Source of the DNA: STF1-184 sp050178795
GTDB lineage: Bacteria; Bacillota; Clostridia; Christensenellales; UBA1242
DNA: 34,297 bases
Direction: 5' to 3'
Assembly: GCA_050178795.1 (NCBI GenBank)
Contig: JBFXFT010000010.1
Coordinates: 1-34,297, forward strand
Shown here: positions 25,301 through 33,388 of the stretch, one piece after another
Layout: every line of letters starts with the position of its first letter
How positions within the stretch are numbered: the stretch's first letter is position 1
Notes under the pieces: generated by a model
What the model saw: the letters and a program-made list of their open reading frames with translations, nothing else
What the model was told of the DNA's origin: nothing
The model's database searches: none
Program-made: the position numbers and the translations under genes

Positions 25301-25504
25301 AAAAGTTACGAAGAGTTAATTAGAGCAAGAATAAAATCACCAGAAGAAATTAAAGAAGAAAAACAACTAAAGCAAAATGAATTAAAAAATAAAATTGTTA
25401 CAATTACAAATAAAATAGCAAAAGAAAAACAATACAAAAAACAAGTCGAATTAAATATGGAAAAAATGCAACTAGAAAAAGAACTAAGACAAATAACGGG
25501 TTAA
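22346..25504 (+). CDS. 1052-residue protein with RNAP-alpha-CTD-like repeats and a sigma-region-4-like HTH
   Basis: Starts with TTG at 22346, three bases after the previous stop, with GAGGG upstream, so it is coupled. Residues about 28-82, 118-172 and 190-250 repeat the pattern: helix, FR.FC..N.I.T...L, then a GMGFKRIDSVKQKL-type turn. This is like the helix-hairpin fold of the RNA polymerase alpha C-terminal domain, and a weaker fourth copy may follow to 335. At 359-390, TLEQIGAYL plus VTRERVRQLERDGL matches sigma-70 region 4. The remaining 600 residues are helical and unrecognised, ending in a Lys/Glu coiled coil (about 995-1050). No helicase or nuclease motif is seen. It probably binds DNA or engages RNA polymerase. 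The family as a whole is unknown to me. Confidence 0.78.
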   Translation: MLNLEEYKLSEEQIKKLELNEKTKVMVSDLFSDTAFGVLNRFCQRYSIKTLFELLHYNLNYLLNNVEKIGVIKKNNIIEKINDHLMSDDISALPKVDFYEALKLTQNSNIRDYKINQVFSENAYTLFRENCVNNDIKTIGELIEFGVDNVLYSIRGMGFKRIDSVKQKLNEICNFNAESNEQLLGNITLESKIEFVFNEHKYGVFRDFCKDNNILTLEDLKNENDLYIKLIDYPRISTLTIETILNGIKSLNIDVKLNQAVNIFKIHSDFEFVKTSSLFDEKNCTKVYLNFFKQFEYIYELNNYNISCLKNSGLLENQINVIYDRLKLLKYGILEFTEHTFDSYKQKDFYEPIKERVKGKTLEQIGAYLNFKTKTTVTRERVRQLERDGLAEYLKIIDVVAQVLIDKNKYQNYPILRLNVLENIFGSNENAQIVFYALMHSRKDGWYAFDWTYLSSIEQVVISSVAEKINKMLEKVKNTLPEMFLIEQGLKTIELMLDKNGFEYILKEDLICYFKNNGYQEHGKLLCERRPSKTNIVEFVIKNFYKNGFQDKLENGEYNLPDIKNIILKAKEYFNEDIEYGDFDRNVVTYVERSEKILRWENSKFMHIDNLNFSRDDFDTFIEILIEDIKNELENSKTISTKFIYNKHMDFMKEFNIPDYKCLHSLIRSQVADEFVVTSKYMLQRSSEEKINNTVILLNFIKENDGAVQASVAIEYLKWTHALFSFVVNNSKEMLFVENYKKIILLEKLKLTASFKNQFLDIIKKSFKDGYTNGRKIFEKAPQFFENNLIVDAVMVQQVARCLFQDNFVFKRTHILENKNTKEFTTRTIIQKLMLDEINKNNSEIIDYKKIYSLLIKDYNIASANAYLEINNNIPNVLFPVSNNELISLKRNEISNSTIEAVKKYLSNLIINNQSSVFVNKLNFNKLPAIIFINNKGKVFSFAFNVASFSALVSLYLTDNFNIISSGKGTREDRETFVVSKNSVFKSYEELIRARIKSPEEIKEEKQLKQNELKNKIVTITNKIAKEKQYKKQVELNMEKMQLEKELRQITG

Positions 25505-25518
25505 TTTAGCCAGTTTGT

Positions 25519-25547
25519 TTGCAGTTTTTATTAAATTGCAGTACACT
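25519..25547 (+). promoter_or_regulatory. Possible promoter of the type III operon
   Basis: TTGCAG 25519-25524, 17-bp spacer, TACACT 25542-25547; TATAAA follows at 25547. TTGCAGT is repeated at 25536. The gap of 74 bp is the only sizeable break between the GHKL cluster and mod. Confidence 0.4.
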
Positions 25548-25578
25548 ATAAACAATGTGAAAACAAAAGAGGTAATGA

Positions 25579-27450
25579 ATGGAAAAGTTAAGAATGGAAA
25601 CTAAAAATTTAAGTCAAGAAAATATTAAAAAGCTACAAGAATTATTCCCAGAAATTGTAACGGAAAAAGAAATTGTAACCGAAAACGGTAAGTTAGAAAT
25701 TAAAAAAACAGTTGATTTTGATGCTTTAAAAGAAGTTTTAGGTGATTTTGTTGAAGGCAGAAAAGAAAAATATCAACTTACTTGGCCAGGTAAGCAAGCA
25801 AGTAGGCAAAAAGTTGGGTTACCTATTAATAAAACACTAAGACCAGTTAGAAGCGAAAGTGTTAACTGGGATACAACAAAAAACCTATACATAGAGGGCG
25901 ATAATTTTGAAGTGTTAAAATTATTGCAAGAAAGTTACCTTAATAAAGTTAAAATGATATATATTGACCCGCCTTATAACACAGGTAATGATTTTGTTTA
26001 TAACGACAATTTTACAGCAGATAGCGAAGAATATGCTGAAGATTCTGGCATGGTTAATGAACAAGGCCAAAAGCTTTTTAAACCTGTTGCAAATGCCGAT
26101 AGCAATGGGCGCTTCCATAGTGACTGGCTTAGCATGATGTATGAAAGACTAAAAGTAGCAAGAGATTTATTAACTGAAGACGGCGTTATTTTTATCTCTA
26201 TTGACGATAACGAACAAGCAAATCTAAAAAAGATTTGTGATGAAATTTTTGGAGAAAGTAATTTTATTGCTGATTTAATATGGAAAAGTAAAAGCGGTGG
26301 AGCTAACGATGTAAACAATATAGCAACTGATAGTGAATTCATTATCTGCTATGCAAAAAATATTAATTTAATTAATTTTAATTTAGATAAAGATGCTGAA
26401 GTTACCACAACATATAACCAGCAAGATGAAAAAGGAAAATATGGTTTAGATAGGCTAGATAAGCAAAGTTTAGGTTATCAACCGAGCTTGGACTTCCCAA
26501 TAATAGGACCAGATGGCAACATATATACTGTAGAACATAAAAATTTGGAGAGTAAAGTTGCGCGTTGGAGATGGGGAAAAGAAACTGTTAAAGAACGCTA
26601 TAATGAGTTAGTTTTTAAATATCCTTATGTATATACAAAAAATTATGAAAAAGAGGGTATTATACCAAGAAATTTACTAATAGATGAAAGATTTGGTAGA
26701 TCCAGAACTGGAAAAACAGAAGTTAAAGATTTGTTTGAAGGTAAAATTTTTTTTGATTTTCCAAAACCCACTAAGTTAATTAATTTTTTAAATAAAATAG
26801 CATCAAACAATCAAGATATGATTCTTGATTTCTTTTCAGGTTCAGCAACAACAGCACATGCAGTTATGCAATTAAATGCTGAGGATGGTGGAAATAGACA
26901 ATTTATTATGGTTCAATTATCTGAAAGCACAAGTGAAGATAGCGAAGCGTTTAAAGCTGGTTATAAAAGTATTCCTGAAATAGGTAGAGAGCGAATTAAA
27001 AGGGCGGCGGCTAAAATAAAAGCAGAAACAAATGCTAATATTGATTATGGCTTTAGAACTTATAAGTTAGATGAAACTAATATGAAAGATGTGTTTTATA
27101 ATCCTACTAAATTAAAACAGTTTATGATATCAGGGTTAGAAAGCAATATTAAAGAAGATAGAACATCTGAAGATTTATTAGCTCAAGTAATGTTGGAATT
27201 GGGTTTAACGCTAGATCTACCTATGGAAGAAAAGCAAATAGAGAATAAAACAGTTCATTTTGTTGCAGGCAACAGCTTAGTTGCATGTTTTGAAAATAAT
27301 TTAAGTAGACAATTAATAGAAGAAATAGCAAAAGAGCAGCCATTAAGAGTAGTATTTAAAGATGGTGCATTTACTTCCGACAGTGAGCGTATCAACTTAG
27401 AAGAAACATTCAAAAACTTATCACCAAACACAACAGTTAAGGTGTTGTAA
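25579..27450 (+). CDS. mod: Type III restriction-modification methyltransferase subunit (Mod)
   Basis: 623 residues. It transfers a methyl group from AdoMet to adenine N6 in a short asymmetric site and gives the Res-Mod complex its specificity. The catalytic motif IDPPYNTGNDF (DPPY at 130-133) precedes the AdoMet motif LDFFSGSATTAHA (about 415-425), the order of beta-class methyltransferases. The region between (about 215-400) should hold target recognition and is the part that varies among type III systems. Length is within the usual 600-700 residues. The gene is complete. There is a GAGGT site before the ATG. The recognition sequence cannot be predicted by eye. Confidence 0.95.
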   Translation: MEKLRMETKNLSQENIKKLQELFPEIVTEKEIVTENGKLEIKKTVDFDALKEVLGDFVEGRKEKYQLTWPGKQASRQKVGLPINKTLRPVRSESVNWDTTKNLYIEGDNFEVLKLLQESYLNKVKMIYIDPPYNTGNDFVYNDNFTADSEEYAEDSGMVNEQGQKLFKPVANADSNGRFHSDWLSMMYERLKVARDLLTEDGVIFISIDDNEQANLKKICDEIFGESNFIADLIWKSKSGGANDVNNIATDSEFIICYAKNINLINFNLDKDAEVTTTYNQQDEKGKYGLDRLDKQSLGYQPSLDFPIIGPDGNIYTVEHKNLESKVARWRWGKETVKERYNELVFKYPYVYTKNYEKEGIIPRNLLIDERFGRSRTGKTEVKDLFEGKIFFDFPKPTKLINFLNKIASNNQDMILDFFSGSATTAHAVMQLNAEDGGNRQFIMVQLSESTSEDSEAFKAGYKSIPEIGRERIKRAAAKIKAETNANIDYGFRTYKLDETNMKDVFYNPTKLKQFMISGLESNIKEDRTSEDLLAQVMLELGLTLDLPMEEKQIENKTVHFVAGNSLVACFENNLSRQLIEEIAKEQPLRVVFKDGAFTSDSERINLEETFKNLSPNTTVKVL

Positions 27451-27469
27451 TATGAGGAGAGATGTTACT

Positions 27470-28336
27470 ATGAGTGATAATTGGGAAGACACTACTTGTA
27501 AATTATGTGGTGGTAATGCTAAATTGTTGAATGGTGAAAATGGAGTAAATATAAATTGTGATAATTGTGATTTTGAATATGGGTTAGTTGATTATATTTT
27601 TGAAGATTGGAACAGTATTCCAGATTTAAAAGAAAAAAGAGCAAACATTATATACTCATTTTTATTGCGGAATGGCGATAAGATTAAAAAAGGTGACGGA
27701 CTTGAATATTTTTATAAATTTTTTTATAATGAAGAAGGGGTAGTTAGCACTAATATTGCTTATAAAAATATTTTTAATTTATTAAAAGATTATCCTAAAA
27801 ATGACAAGGAAAGAATTCAGTTTATTTTACAAAACTTTTATAATTATTTTACTAGGTATGGTAAAGGAGCACATGTGAATTCTGGAATTATGAAATTACT
27901 TTTGTATTATGAACCAAAAGATAAAGATTACTTATTTCATATAAATTTTATAAGTGATGCAATTAAAGATTATGTAATTATAAATAAATCAGTTACAGTT
28001 GGAAGTCAAGAAATAAGCTATGAAATTAAGCCAACATTAAAATTATATGAAAAATTTGAAGGTGAAGAATTAATGCCAAAGGAAGAAAAAGAAAAACCAA
28101 AAGAAGCAACGGTATATAATATTGAAAAAGTTGAAAAACTTGTAAATGGAGATGACAACTCAAATAATCAAATTACAAAAAATGAAGATGTAAAAAAAGT
28201 GATAACAAAAAATAAACAGAAAAATAATATATTAAAAGATAAACAAGAAAATTCTATTAATATTTTTACAAGCATAATATTACCAATTATAGTTACTGTA
28301 ATAGCTGGCTTAATAGTTTGGTATTTAACAAAATAA
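27470..28336 (+). CDS. Zinc-ribbon protein with C-terminal membrane helix, inserted between mod and res
   Basis: 288 residues from the ATG at 27470 (AGGAGA nine bases upstream; the ATG at 27452 lacks a spaced site). CKLCGG (Cys10, Cys13) and CDNCDF (Cys30, Cys33) form a zinc ribbon of the restriction-alleviation type. A helical middle follows, then a Lys/Glu/Asn-rich linker (about 210-262), then one hydrophobic C-terminal helix (SIILPIIVTVIAGLIVWYL, about 266-286). This predicts a tail-anchored cytoplasmic protein. It starts 19 bp after mod and stops 12 bp before res, so it belongs to the operon. Classic type III loci have only mod and res. The function is unknown; it might tether the enzyme to the membrane, modulate it, or act as an effector. 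Confidence 0.82.
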   Translation: MSDNWEDTTCKLCGGNAKLLNGENGVNINCDNCDFEYGLVDYIFEDWNSIPDLKEKRANIIYSFLLRNGDKIKKGDGLEYFYKFFYNEEGVVSTNIAYKNIFNLLKDYPKNDKERIQFILQNFYNYFTRYGKGAHVNSGIMKLLLYYEPKDKDYLFHINFISDAIKDYVIINKSVTVGSQEISYEIKPTLKLYEKFEGEELMPKEEKEKPKEATVYNIEKVEKLVNGDDNSNNQITKNEDVKKVITKNKQKNNILKDKQENSINIFTSIILPIIVTVIAGLIVWYLTK

Positions 28337-28348
28337 AGGAATTAATAA

Positions 28349-31300
28349 ATGAAGATTAAGTTTAAAAAACAAAAATTTCAAACAGATGCTGTTAACGCTG
28401 TAGTTAATTGTTTTGTTGGGCAAACTATTGGCTCATCTACATATAAGATGAAGCAATATAGTCAAGATGTTAAGCAAATGAGCCTTGCAGAAATAAGTGC
28501 GGGCTACTCTAATGCACCTATTAAAATAGATGAGTATCAAGTTTTAGAAAACATTAAAAAAGTGCAAAAAGAAGGTGGATTAAAGCAAAGCCCTTCTTTA
28601 GATGGTAAATATAATCTTACAATAGAGATGGAAACAGGAACAGGTAAAACTTATGTTTATATTAAAACCATGCTTGAACTTAACAAACAATATGGATGGA
28701 GTAAGTTTATTGTTGTTGTGCCTAGTGTTGCAATTAGAGAGGGCGTTTATAAGAGTTTTGAAATGACTGCTGAGCATTTTATGGAAGAGTACAATAAAAA
28801 AATTAGATATTTTATTTATGACTCTAACAAGTTAAACCAAATTGAAGCTTTTGCCACAAGTAGTGCAGTTAATGTAATGATAATCAACTCTCAAGCGTTT
28901 TCTTCTTTTAAAGAGGGTGCTAATAATAAAGCAGCAAATATCATGTATCAAGACCGTGATGAGTTTGGTTCTAATAGGCCTATTGATATATTAGCTGAAA
29001 CTAATCCAATTCTAATTATTGATGAGCCTCAAAGCGTTGAGGGAAAAGCAACTAGTGAAGCCTTAAAAAAATTTAATGCGCTATTTACACTTCGATATTC
29101 TGCAACACATAAAAAAGAATATAATAAAATTTTTAGGTTAGATGCAAAAGATGCTTATGACAAAAAACTTGTTAAAAAAATTGAAGTAAAAGGCATTAAA
29201 GATAGTAGTACTGGAACAAATGGATATGTTTATTTAGAGCAGATTATTATTAGCGAAAAGCATAATCCAAAAGCCAAAATTCATTTTGAAAAAATGCAAG
29301 GAAATAATATTGCTGTAAAAGTTAAAAATTTTGATGAAGGTGACAGTTTGTTTGATGCATCTGAAGAAATGCAACAATATAAACATTATATTATTAGCGA
29401 AATTCATGCAAATGCAAATGGTTTGGGTGGTTATGTTAAATTTACTAATGGATTAATAATATTTGTAGGTGAAGTTGTAGGAAAAGCTAATGAAGACTAT
29501 ATTAGACGAATTCAAATTAGAGAAACAATTAAGAGCCATCTAAAAAAAGAACAACAACTATTTAGAAGAGGTATTAAAGTTTTGAGCTTATTCTTTATAG
29601 ATGAAGTTGCAAAATATAGAATATATGATGATAATAATGAAAAACAAAAAGGCATATATGCCAAAATGTTTGAGGAAGAATATAACGCGCTTATTAGTGA
29701 AGAAAGTAGACTTCTAAGCATTAACCCAAGCTATAGACAATATTTGGAAAGCATTAGCACAGAGAGTACGCATGATGGTTATTTTTCTATTGATAAAAAA
29801 GGCAGAGCAATTGATACAAATGGTAGTAGCGAAAGTGACACATCTACCTATGATTTAATTATGAAAAACAAAGAAGAATTATTGAGTTTTGAAAATAATA
29901 TCAGATTTATATTTTCACATTCTGCTTTAAGAGAAGGTTGGGATAACCCAAATGTATTCCAAATCTGTGCTTTAAAAAGCGCAGGCGACTCTAAGCAAAG
30001 AAAGCATCAAGAGGTTGGCCGTGGGCTTAGGTTAGCAGTTAATAAATATGGAGATAGACAAGATGGTGAAGTGTTATCTGATGTTCATAGTATTAATGTG
30101 TTGACGGTTATTGCTAATGAAGAATATAAGACATATGCAAAAGACTTGCAAGAGGCAATTGCTGAAACATTGAGCGATAGGCCAAGTAAAGTAAATATTG
30201 ATTTGTTTAAAGATGTTACATTACATAATTTTGATAAAACAGACAGTCTATACATAGATGCAAATTTTGCAAATAGAATTCAGCTATCTTTAGCTATGCA
30301 AGGGTACATTACACTTGATGGTGAGTTAACTGAAAAATATCATGCGGATTATGCTACTGGTAATATTCAGTTTTTGGAAGAAGTAAAACCATTTAAAGAA
30401 GAGTTTTTAAAATTAATTCAAGATACTTATGAAGTTAATAATACCAAATATGTTAGCAATGCTGATAGCACTGTTGTAGCTTCAATTAACAAAGATAATT
30501 TTGAAAAAGAAGAGTTTAAAAACTTGTGGGAACTAATTAGCCAAAAAACTTATTACCAAGTTAATTTTAATTCAAAAGAATTAATTGATTTAGCAGTTAG
30601 AAAAATTAATAGCGAGTTAAGAGTAGCAAAAGCACATATAGTTATTGAAGAGGGTACTTTAAAAGAAGTTAAAACACTTGACCAATTAAAAAATCAAGAT
30701 GGGTTTGGTAACAAAAAAGGCCGAATGGAAGTGCTAGATGCAAATGTTAATAGCTCGATTAAATATGATATTATTGGACAACTCGTGCATGATACAAAAC
30801 TTACACGAAAAACAATTGTTAAAATATTAACCGGCATTATAGAAGATAAATTTGACCTATTTAAAAACAATCCTGAAGAGTTTTTGAAAAAGGTTGCAGA
30901 TTTTATTAATGAATGTAAGGCAATGACCGTGATAGGCTCTGTAGAGTATGATAAACTTAACACCAGCTATGGCTATGAAGTATTTACTGAAGCGCAACTA
31001 AAAGGCGAATTAGATGTAGATATGATTCCATCATCAAGAAGTATTATGGATTTTATTAAAGTTGATTCTTTAGTTGAAAAACAATTTGTTCATGAAATTG
31101 AAGGAAAAGAAGAAATTAAGGTTTATGCAAAATTACCTCGTGCTTTTTATATCAAAACGCCTATGGGTAATTATGCACCAGACTGGGCTTTAGTAATTGA
31201 TAATAGTATAACTAAAAATATATATTTTGTAGCAGAAACAAAAGGTGCGCTTTCTGAATTAGAATTAAGAACTGTTGAAGCAAATAAGATAGAATGTGCA

Positions 31301-31396
31301 AAAAGACACTTTAAGGCAATATCAAATGGACAAGTTAAATTTGATGTGTTAAAAAATGCAACCTACAAAGATTTGTTAGAAATTTTACAAAGCTAA
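28349..31396 (+). CDS. res: Type III restriction enzyme subunit (Res): helicase-like ATPase and nuclease
   Basis: 1015 residues. SF2 motor: Walker A METGTGKT at about 95-101, Walker B/DExx as IDEPQ near 225, motif III-like SAT in LRYSATHKKEY, motif VI QEVGRGLRLAVN near 555. The C-terminal PD-(D/E)XK nuclease is intact: YAPDWALVI, then VAETKG (about 943-965). In the known mechanism Res with Mod uses ATP to slide between two inverted unmethylated sites and cut about 25 bp away. Length is normal and all motifs are present, so the enzyme should be active. Last gene of the operon; a terminator follows. Confidence 0.95.
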   Translation: MKIKFKKQKFQTDAVNAVVNCFVGQTIGSSTYKMKQYSQDVKQMSLAEISAGYSNAPIKIDEYQVLENIKKVQKEGGLKQSPSLDGKYNLTIEMETGTGKTYVYIKTMLELNKQYGWSKFIVVVPSVAIREGVYKSFEMTAEHFMEEYNKKIRYFIYDSNKLNQIEAFATSSAVNVMIINSQAFSSFKEGANNKAANIMYQDRDEFGSNRPIDILAETNPILIIDEPQSVEGKATSEALKKFNALFTLRYSATHKKEYNKIFRLDAKDAYDKKLVKKIEVKGIKDSSTGTNGYVYLEQIIISEKHNPKAKIHFEKMQGNNIAVKVKNFDEGDSLFDASEEMQQYKHYIISEIHANANGLGGYVKFTNGLIIFVGEVVGKANEDYIRRIQIRETIKSHLKKEQQLFRRGIKVLSLFFIDEVAKYRIYDDNNEKQKGIYAKMFEEEYNALISEESRLLSINPSYRQYLESISTESTHDGYFSIDKKGRAIDTNGSSESDTSTYDLIMKNKEELLSFENNIRFIFSHSALREGWDNPNVFQICALKSAGDSKQRKHQEVGRGLRLAVNKYGDRQDGEVLSDVHSINVLTVIANEEYKTYAKDLQEAIAETLSDRPSKVNIDLFKDVTLHNFDKTDSLYIDANFANRIQLSLAMQGYITLDGELTEKYHADYATGNIQFLEEVKPFKEEFLKLIQDTYEVNNTKYVSNADSTVVASINKDNFEKEEFKNLWELISQKTYYQVNFNSKELIDLAVRKINSELRVAKAHIVIEEGTLKEVKTLDQLKNQDGFGNKKGRMEVLDANVNSSIKYDIIGQLVHDTKLTRKTIVKILTGIIEDKFDLFKNNPEEFLKKVADFINECKAMTVIGSVEYDKLNTSYGYEVFTEAQLKGELDVDMIPSSRSIMDFIKVDSLVEKQFVHEIEGKEEIKVYAKLPRAFYIKTPMGNYAPDWALVIDNSITKNIYFVAETKGALSELELRTVEANKIECAKRHFKAISNGQVKFDVLKNATYKDLLEILQS

Positions 31397-31430
31397 GTTT
31401 TGCTTTTAATTAGGGATGACTTAAAAAAAC

Positions 31431-31462
31431 AAAAAACTAGAGTTAATAAATTCTAGTTTTTT
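31431..31462. terminator. Bidirectional terminator between res and the metallophosphoesterase gene
   Basis: AAAACTAGA (31433-31441) pairs with TCTAGTTTT (31452-31460), with A and T runs on both sides. Confidence 0.85.
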
Positions 31463-31470
31463 AGTTATAA

Positions 31471-31998
31471 TTAATCTAATCTAAATAATTCATTGTTTTT
31501 AAGTAATTCATCAAAAGTTACTGGTTCATAATTATTAATTTCTATGCTTGCATTTAAAGAATTCTTCATTGTTTTTAAAAGTTGCCAATAAGTATCATTT
31601 TTATTGTTATGGATATGTCCATATACTTGATATTCACCATCAAAACTCATCATAGGATAGTGACAAAGCGTTATTTTACATTTTCCATTGCTAAACACTA
31701 GCATATTATTTATGCTTTCAAAGTATTTATTAAGATCCACTTTTTTTATCCAAGACGAGTCGTGATTTCCAACTATTAAATGTTTTTTACCTTTTAATCT
31801 ATTTAATATTAATTCTGGATTTTCAGCATTTCTAAAAAACAAATCGCCAACAATATATACAGTATCATTATTATTAACTTTTTCATTCCAATTTTTTATT
31901 AGTGTTTCGTTCATTTCCTCAAGGTTTTTAAATGGTCTATTACAAAATTTTATAATATTAAAATGTCCGAAATGCAAATCACTAATATAATAAATCAT
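31471..31998 (-). CDS. Calcineurin-like metallophosphoesterase
   Basis: 175 residues. It contains the full set of two-metal phosphoesterase motifs: ISDLHFGH (Asp/His), VGDLFF (Asp), VGNHDS (Asn-His-Asp), CHYPMMSF (His) and VYGHIHNN (His-x-His). The size is that of the small phage- and plasmid-borne group, likely acting on phosphodiesters or nucleotides; the substrate cannot be read from sequence. It is the last gene of a leftward three-gene set after the BRO-like and small unknown genes, 21 bp behind the latter. AAAGGAAC lies upstream of the start. Confidence 0.92.
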   Translation of the reverse strand: MIYYISDLHFGHFNIIKFCNRPFKNLEEMNETLIKNWNEKVNNNDTVYIVGDLFFRNAENPELILNRLKGKKHLIVGNHDSSWIKKVDLNKYFESINNMLVFSNGKCKITLCHYPMMSFDGEYQVYGHIHNNKNDTYWQLLKTMKNSLNASIEINNYEPVTFDELLKNNELFRLD

Positions 31999-32019
31999 AA
32001 ATAAATGTTCCTTTTGTTT

Positions 32020-32241
32020 TTAATTTCCAATAATACTATAAAATAAAAACCAACTGCCATAGTCATACCAGCGACTATGTTCAGATTGATATATAATTCT
32101 TGTGTAAACGCTACTTTTATGATTCTCTTTGATATGTTTAAAAACAAAACTCTCTGCTTCTTCCATTATATTAAATTCACCTAAGAAATCACTATTTTCA
32201 GCATCCAATATGTTTCGTCCAAAATATACTTTATATTTCAC
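32020..32241 (-). CDS. Small unknown protein
   Basis: 73 residues if the GTG at 32241 is the start. That codon lies four bases after the stop of the upstream BRO-like gene, so translation is coupled; the ATG at 32292 would lie deep inside that gene. The product (VKYKVYFGRNILDAENSDFL, later RIIYQSEHSRWYDYGSWFLF) is mixed alpha/beta and soluble, with no motif I recognise. Its place in the operon suggests an accessory role to its neighbours. Confidence 0.6.
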   Translation of the reverse strand: MKYKVYFGRNILDAENSDFLGEFNIMEEAESFVFKHIKENHKSSVYTRIIYQSEHSRWYDYGSWFLFYSIIGN

Positions 32242-32245
32242 AATG

Positions 32246-33076
32246 TTACTCTTTTGGTTTATTTTGTTGAAGTAAGTCTTTTTTACCAGCATTGAGTGGC
32301 AATATTACCTTTGTGTTGGTTTCTTTTTCAAATCGTTTTCTGGTGTCCCCAGCAAATTCACCGCCTCTTTTTGCAACGCGTTTATTTTGTTCAAAAGTTT
32401 CAGGATGTTCTTGCTTAGATAGGGTAGTCGTTGTAACTTCTGCAAGCATATTTAAAACAAGTTCAATATCGGTCATGTTATCTCGCAAGTTTTCTTTTTT
32501 TAAATCTTTTAATTTTTTATACTCTTGAATGCTTAAGCCACTCCAAGCTTTTGTCATTTCGTTTGTTAGAATAGCATAATCTTGTTCTTTTGTAACACCT
32601 CTTTCTTGCCATTCATTAGTTAAGTCTTTTCTTATTTTTATAGACATCATTCTTTGCGTAATCCATGCTTCAGGATAGCCTTTTGCACGATAATAATCAG
32701 CACCACGAAGAATTGCTTTTTCAGGATCGGCAATTTCATCCAATCTTTCACTTCCAACCTGTGCCAGCCATAATTTAAATGGTTCTGCCTTAGGGCTGGG
32801 TATTGACTGAATTAGTCTTAAAATGCCTTTTGTATCAAGCACATCTGTTTCTCTCATTTTTCCATCTTGAGCAACCAATTTCAACTGTCCGATTTTTTCG
32901 GACAGTTCACTTCCTTCGTCTTTTAACTTTTTCTTTAAATCACTCCAATATTTTCTTGGTTGACTACTACCACTTAAAACTTCAACAATGTCAACAACAC
33001 TAAAATACCATTCTTCTTTTTCGGCATTCCAATGTGTTCTTACTTTTTTATCTTCAAAAATTTTTATATTAGACAT
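32246..33076 (-). CDS. BRO-N / DinD-like phage antirepressor-type protein
   Basis: 276 residues. The N-terminal 110 match the BRO-N pattern: IKIFEDKKVRTHWNAEKEEW, then YFSVVDIVEVLSGSSQPRKY and DVLDTKGILRLIQSI, as in phage antirepressors and the DNA-damage-inducible DinD family. The C-terminal part (LRGADYYRAKGYPEAWITQR and on) resembles DinD and ends in a basic tail (AKRGGEFAGDTRKRFEKETN). Such proteins bind DNA, and DinD inhibits RecA filaments in E. coli. Here it could lift repression of the element or respond to DNA damage. AGGAGAA precedes the ATG. First gene of a leftward three-gene set. Confidence 0.85.
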   Translation of the reverse strand: MSNIKIFEDKKVRTHWNAEKEEWYFSVVDIVEVLSGSSQPRKYWSDLKKKLKDEGSELSEKIGQLKLVAQDGKMRETDVLDTKGILRLIQSIPSPKAEPFKLWLAQVGSERLDEIADPEKAILRGADYYRAKGYPEAWITQRMMSIKIRKDLTNEWQERGVTKEQDYAILTNEMTKAWSGLSIQEYKKLKDLKKENLRDNMTDIELVLNMLAEVTTTTLSKQEHPETFEQNKRVAKRGGEFAGDTRKRFEKETNTKVILPLNAGKKDLLQQNKPKE

Positions 33077-33388
33077 AGCATTTCTCCTATGCTTTTATTC
33101 TAGCATATTTAAATAAAAATTGAATGTAATTTTAGCCGATTTTTAAAAATTCAGAAGTGGTGCTCTTTTAGTGTAGAGTAGAGCCCTAGTTTTTAATAAA
33201 AAGTGCAAAAAGTATGTAAGATATACGAAAAAAACTGGTAAAAAATATGTAAAACATTAATAAATGTAATTTATTCAAACATATTTAAATGTTATTTACT
33301 TCTAATTGACTAACTTTTCAGGCACGCCTAATTTTACTTTTTTTATACAATATGATATTATATTGGTATGTACAAAGGAGTAAAGGTG
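33077..33388. other. 312-bp intergenic region, divergent promoters
   Basis: No ORF. It must hold the start signals of the leftward BRO-like operon and the rightward Nudix gene. For the latter, TTGACT (33306-33311), a 17-bp spacer and TAATTT (33329-33334) is a weak candidate. The short palindrome AGGCACGCCT is at 33320. Otherwise plain AT-rich sequence. Confidence 0.4.

Noticed and set aside
32242..32292. ATG at 32292 as start of the small minus-strand gene
   Set aside because: It lies inside the BRO-like gene without a ribosome site; the GTG at 32241, just after that gene's stop, fits coupled translation.
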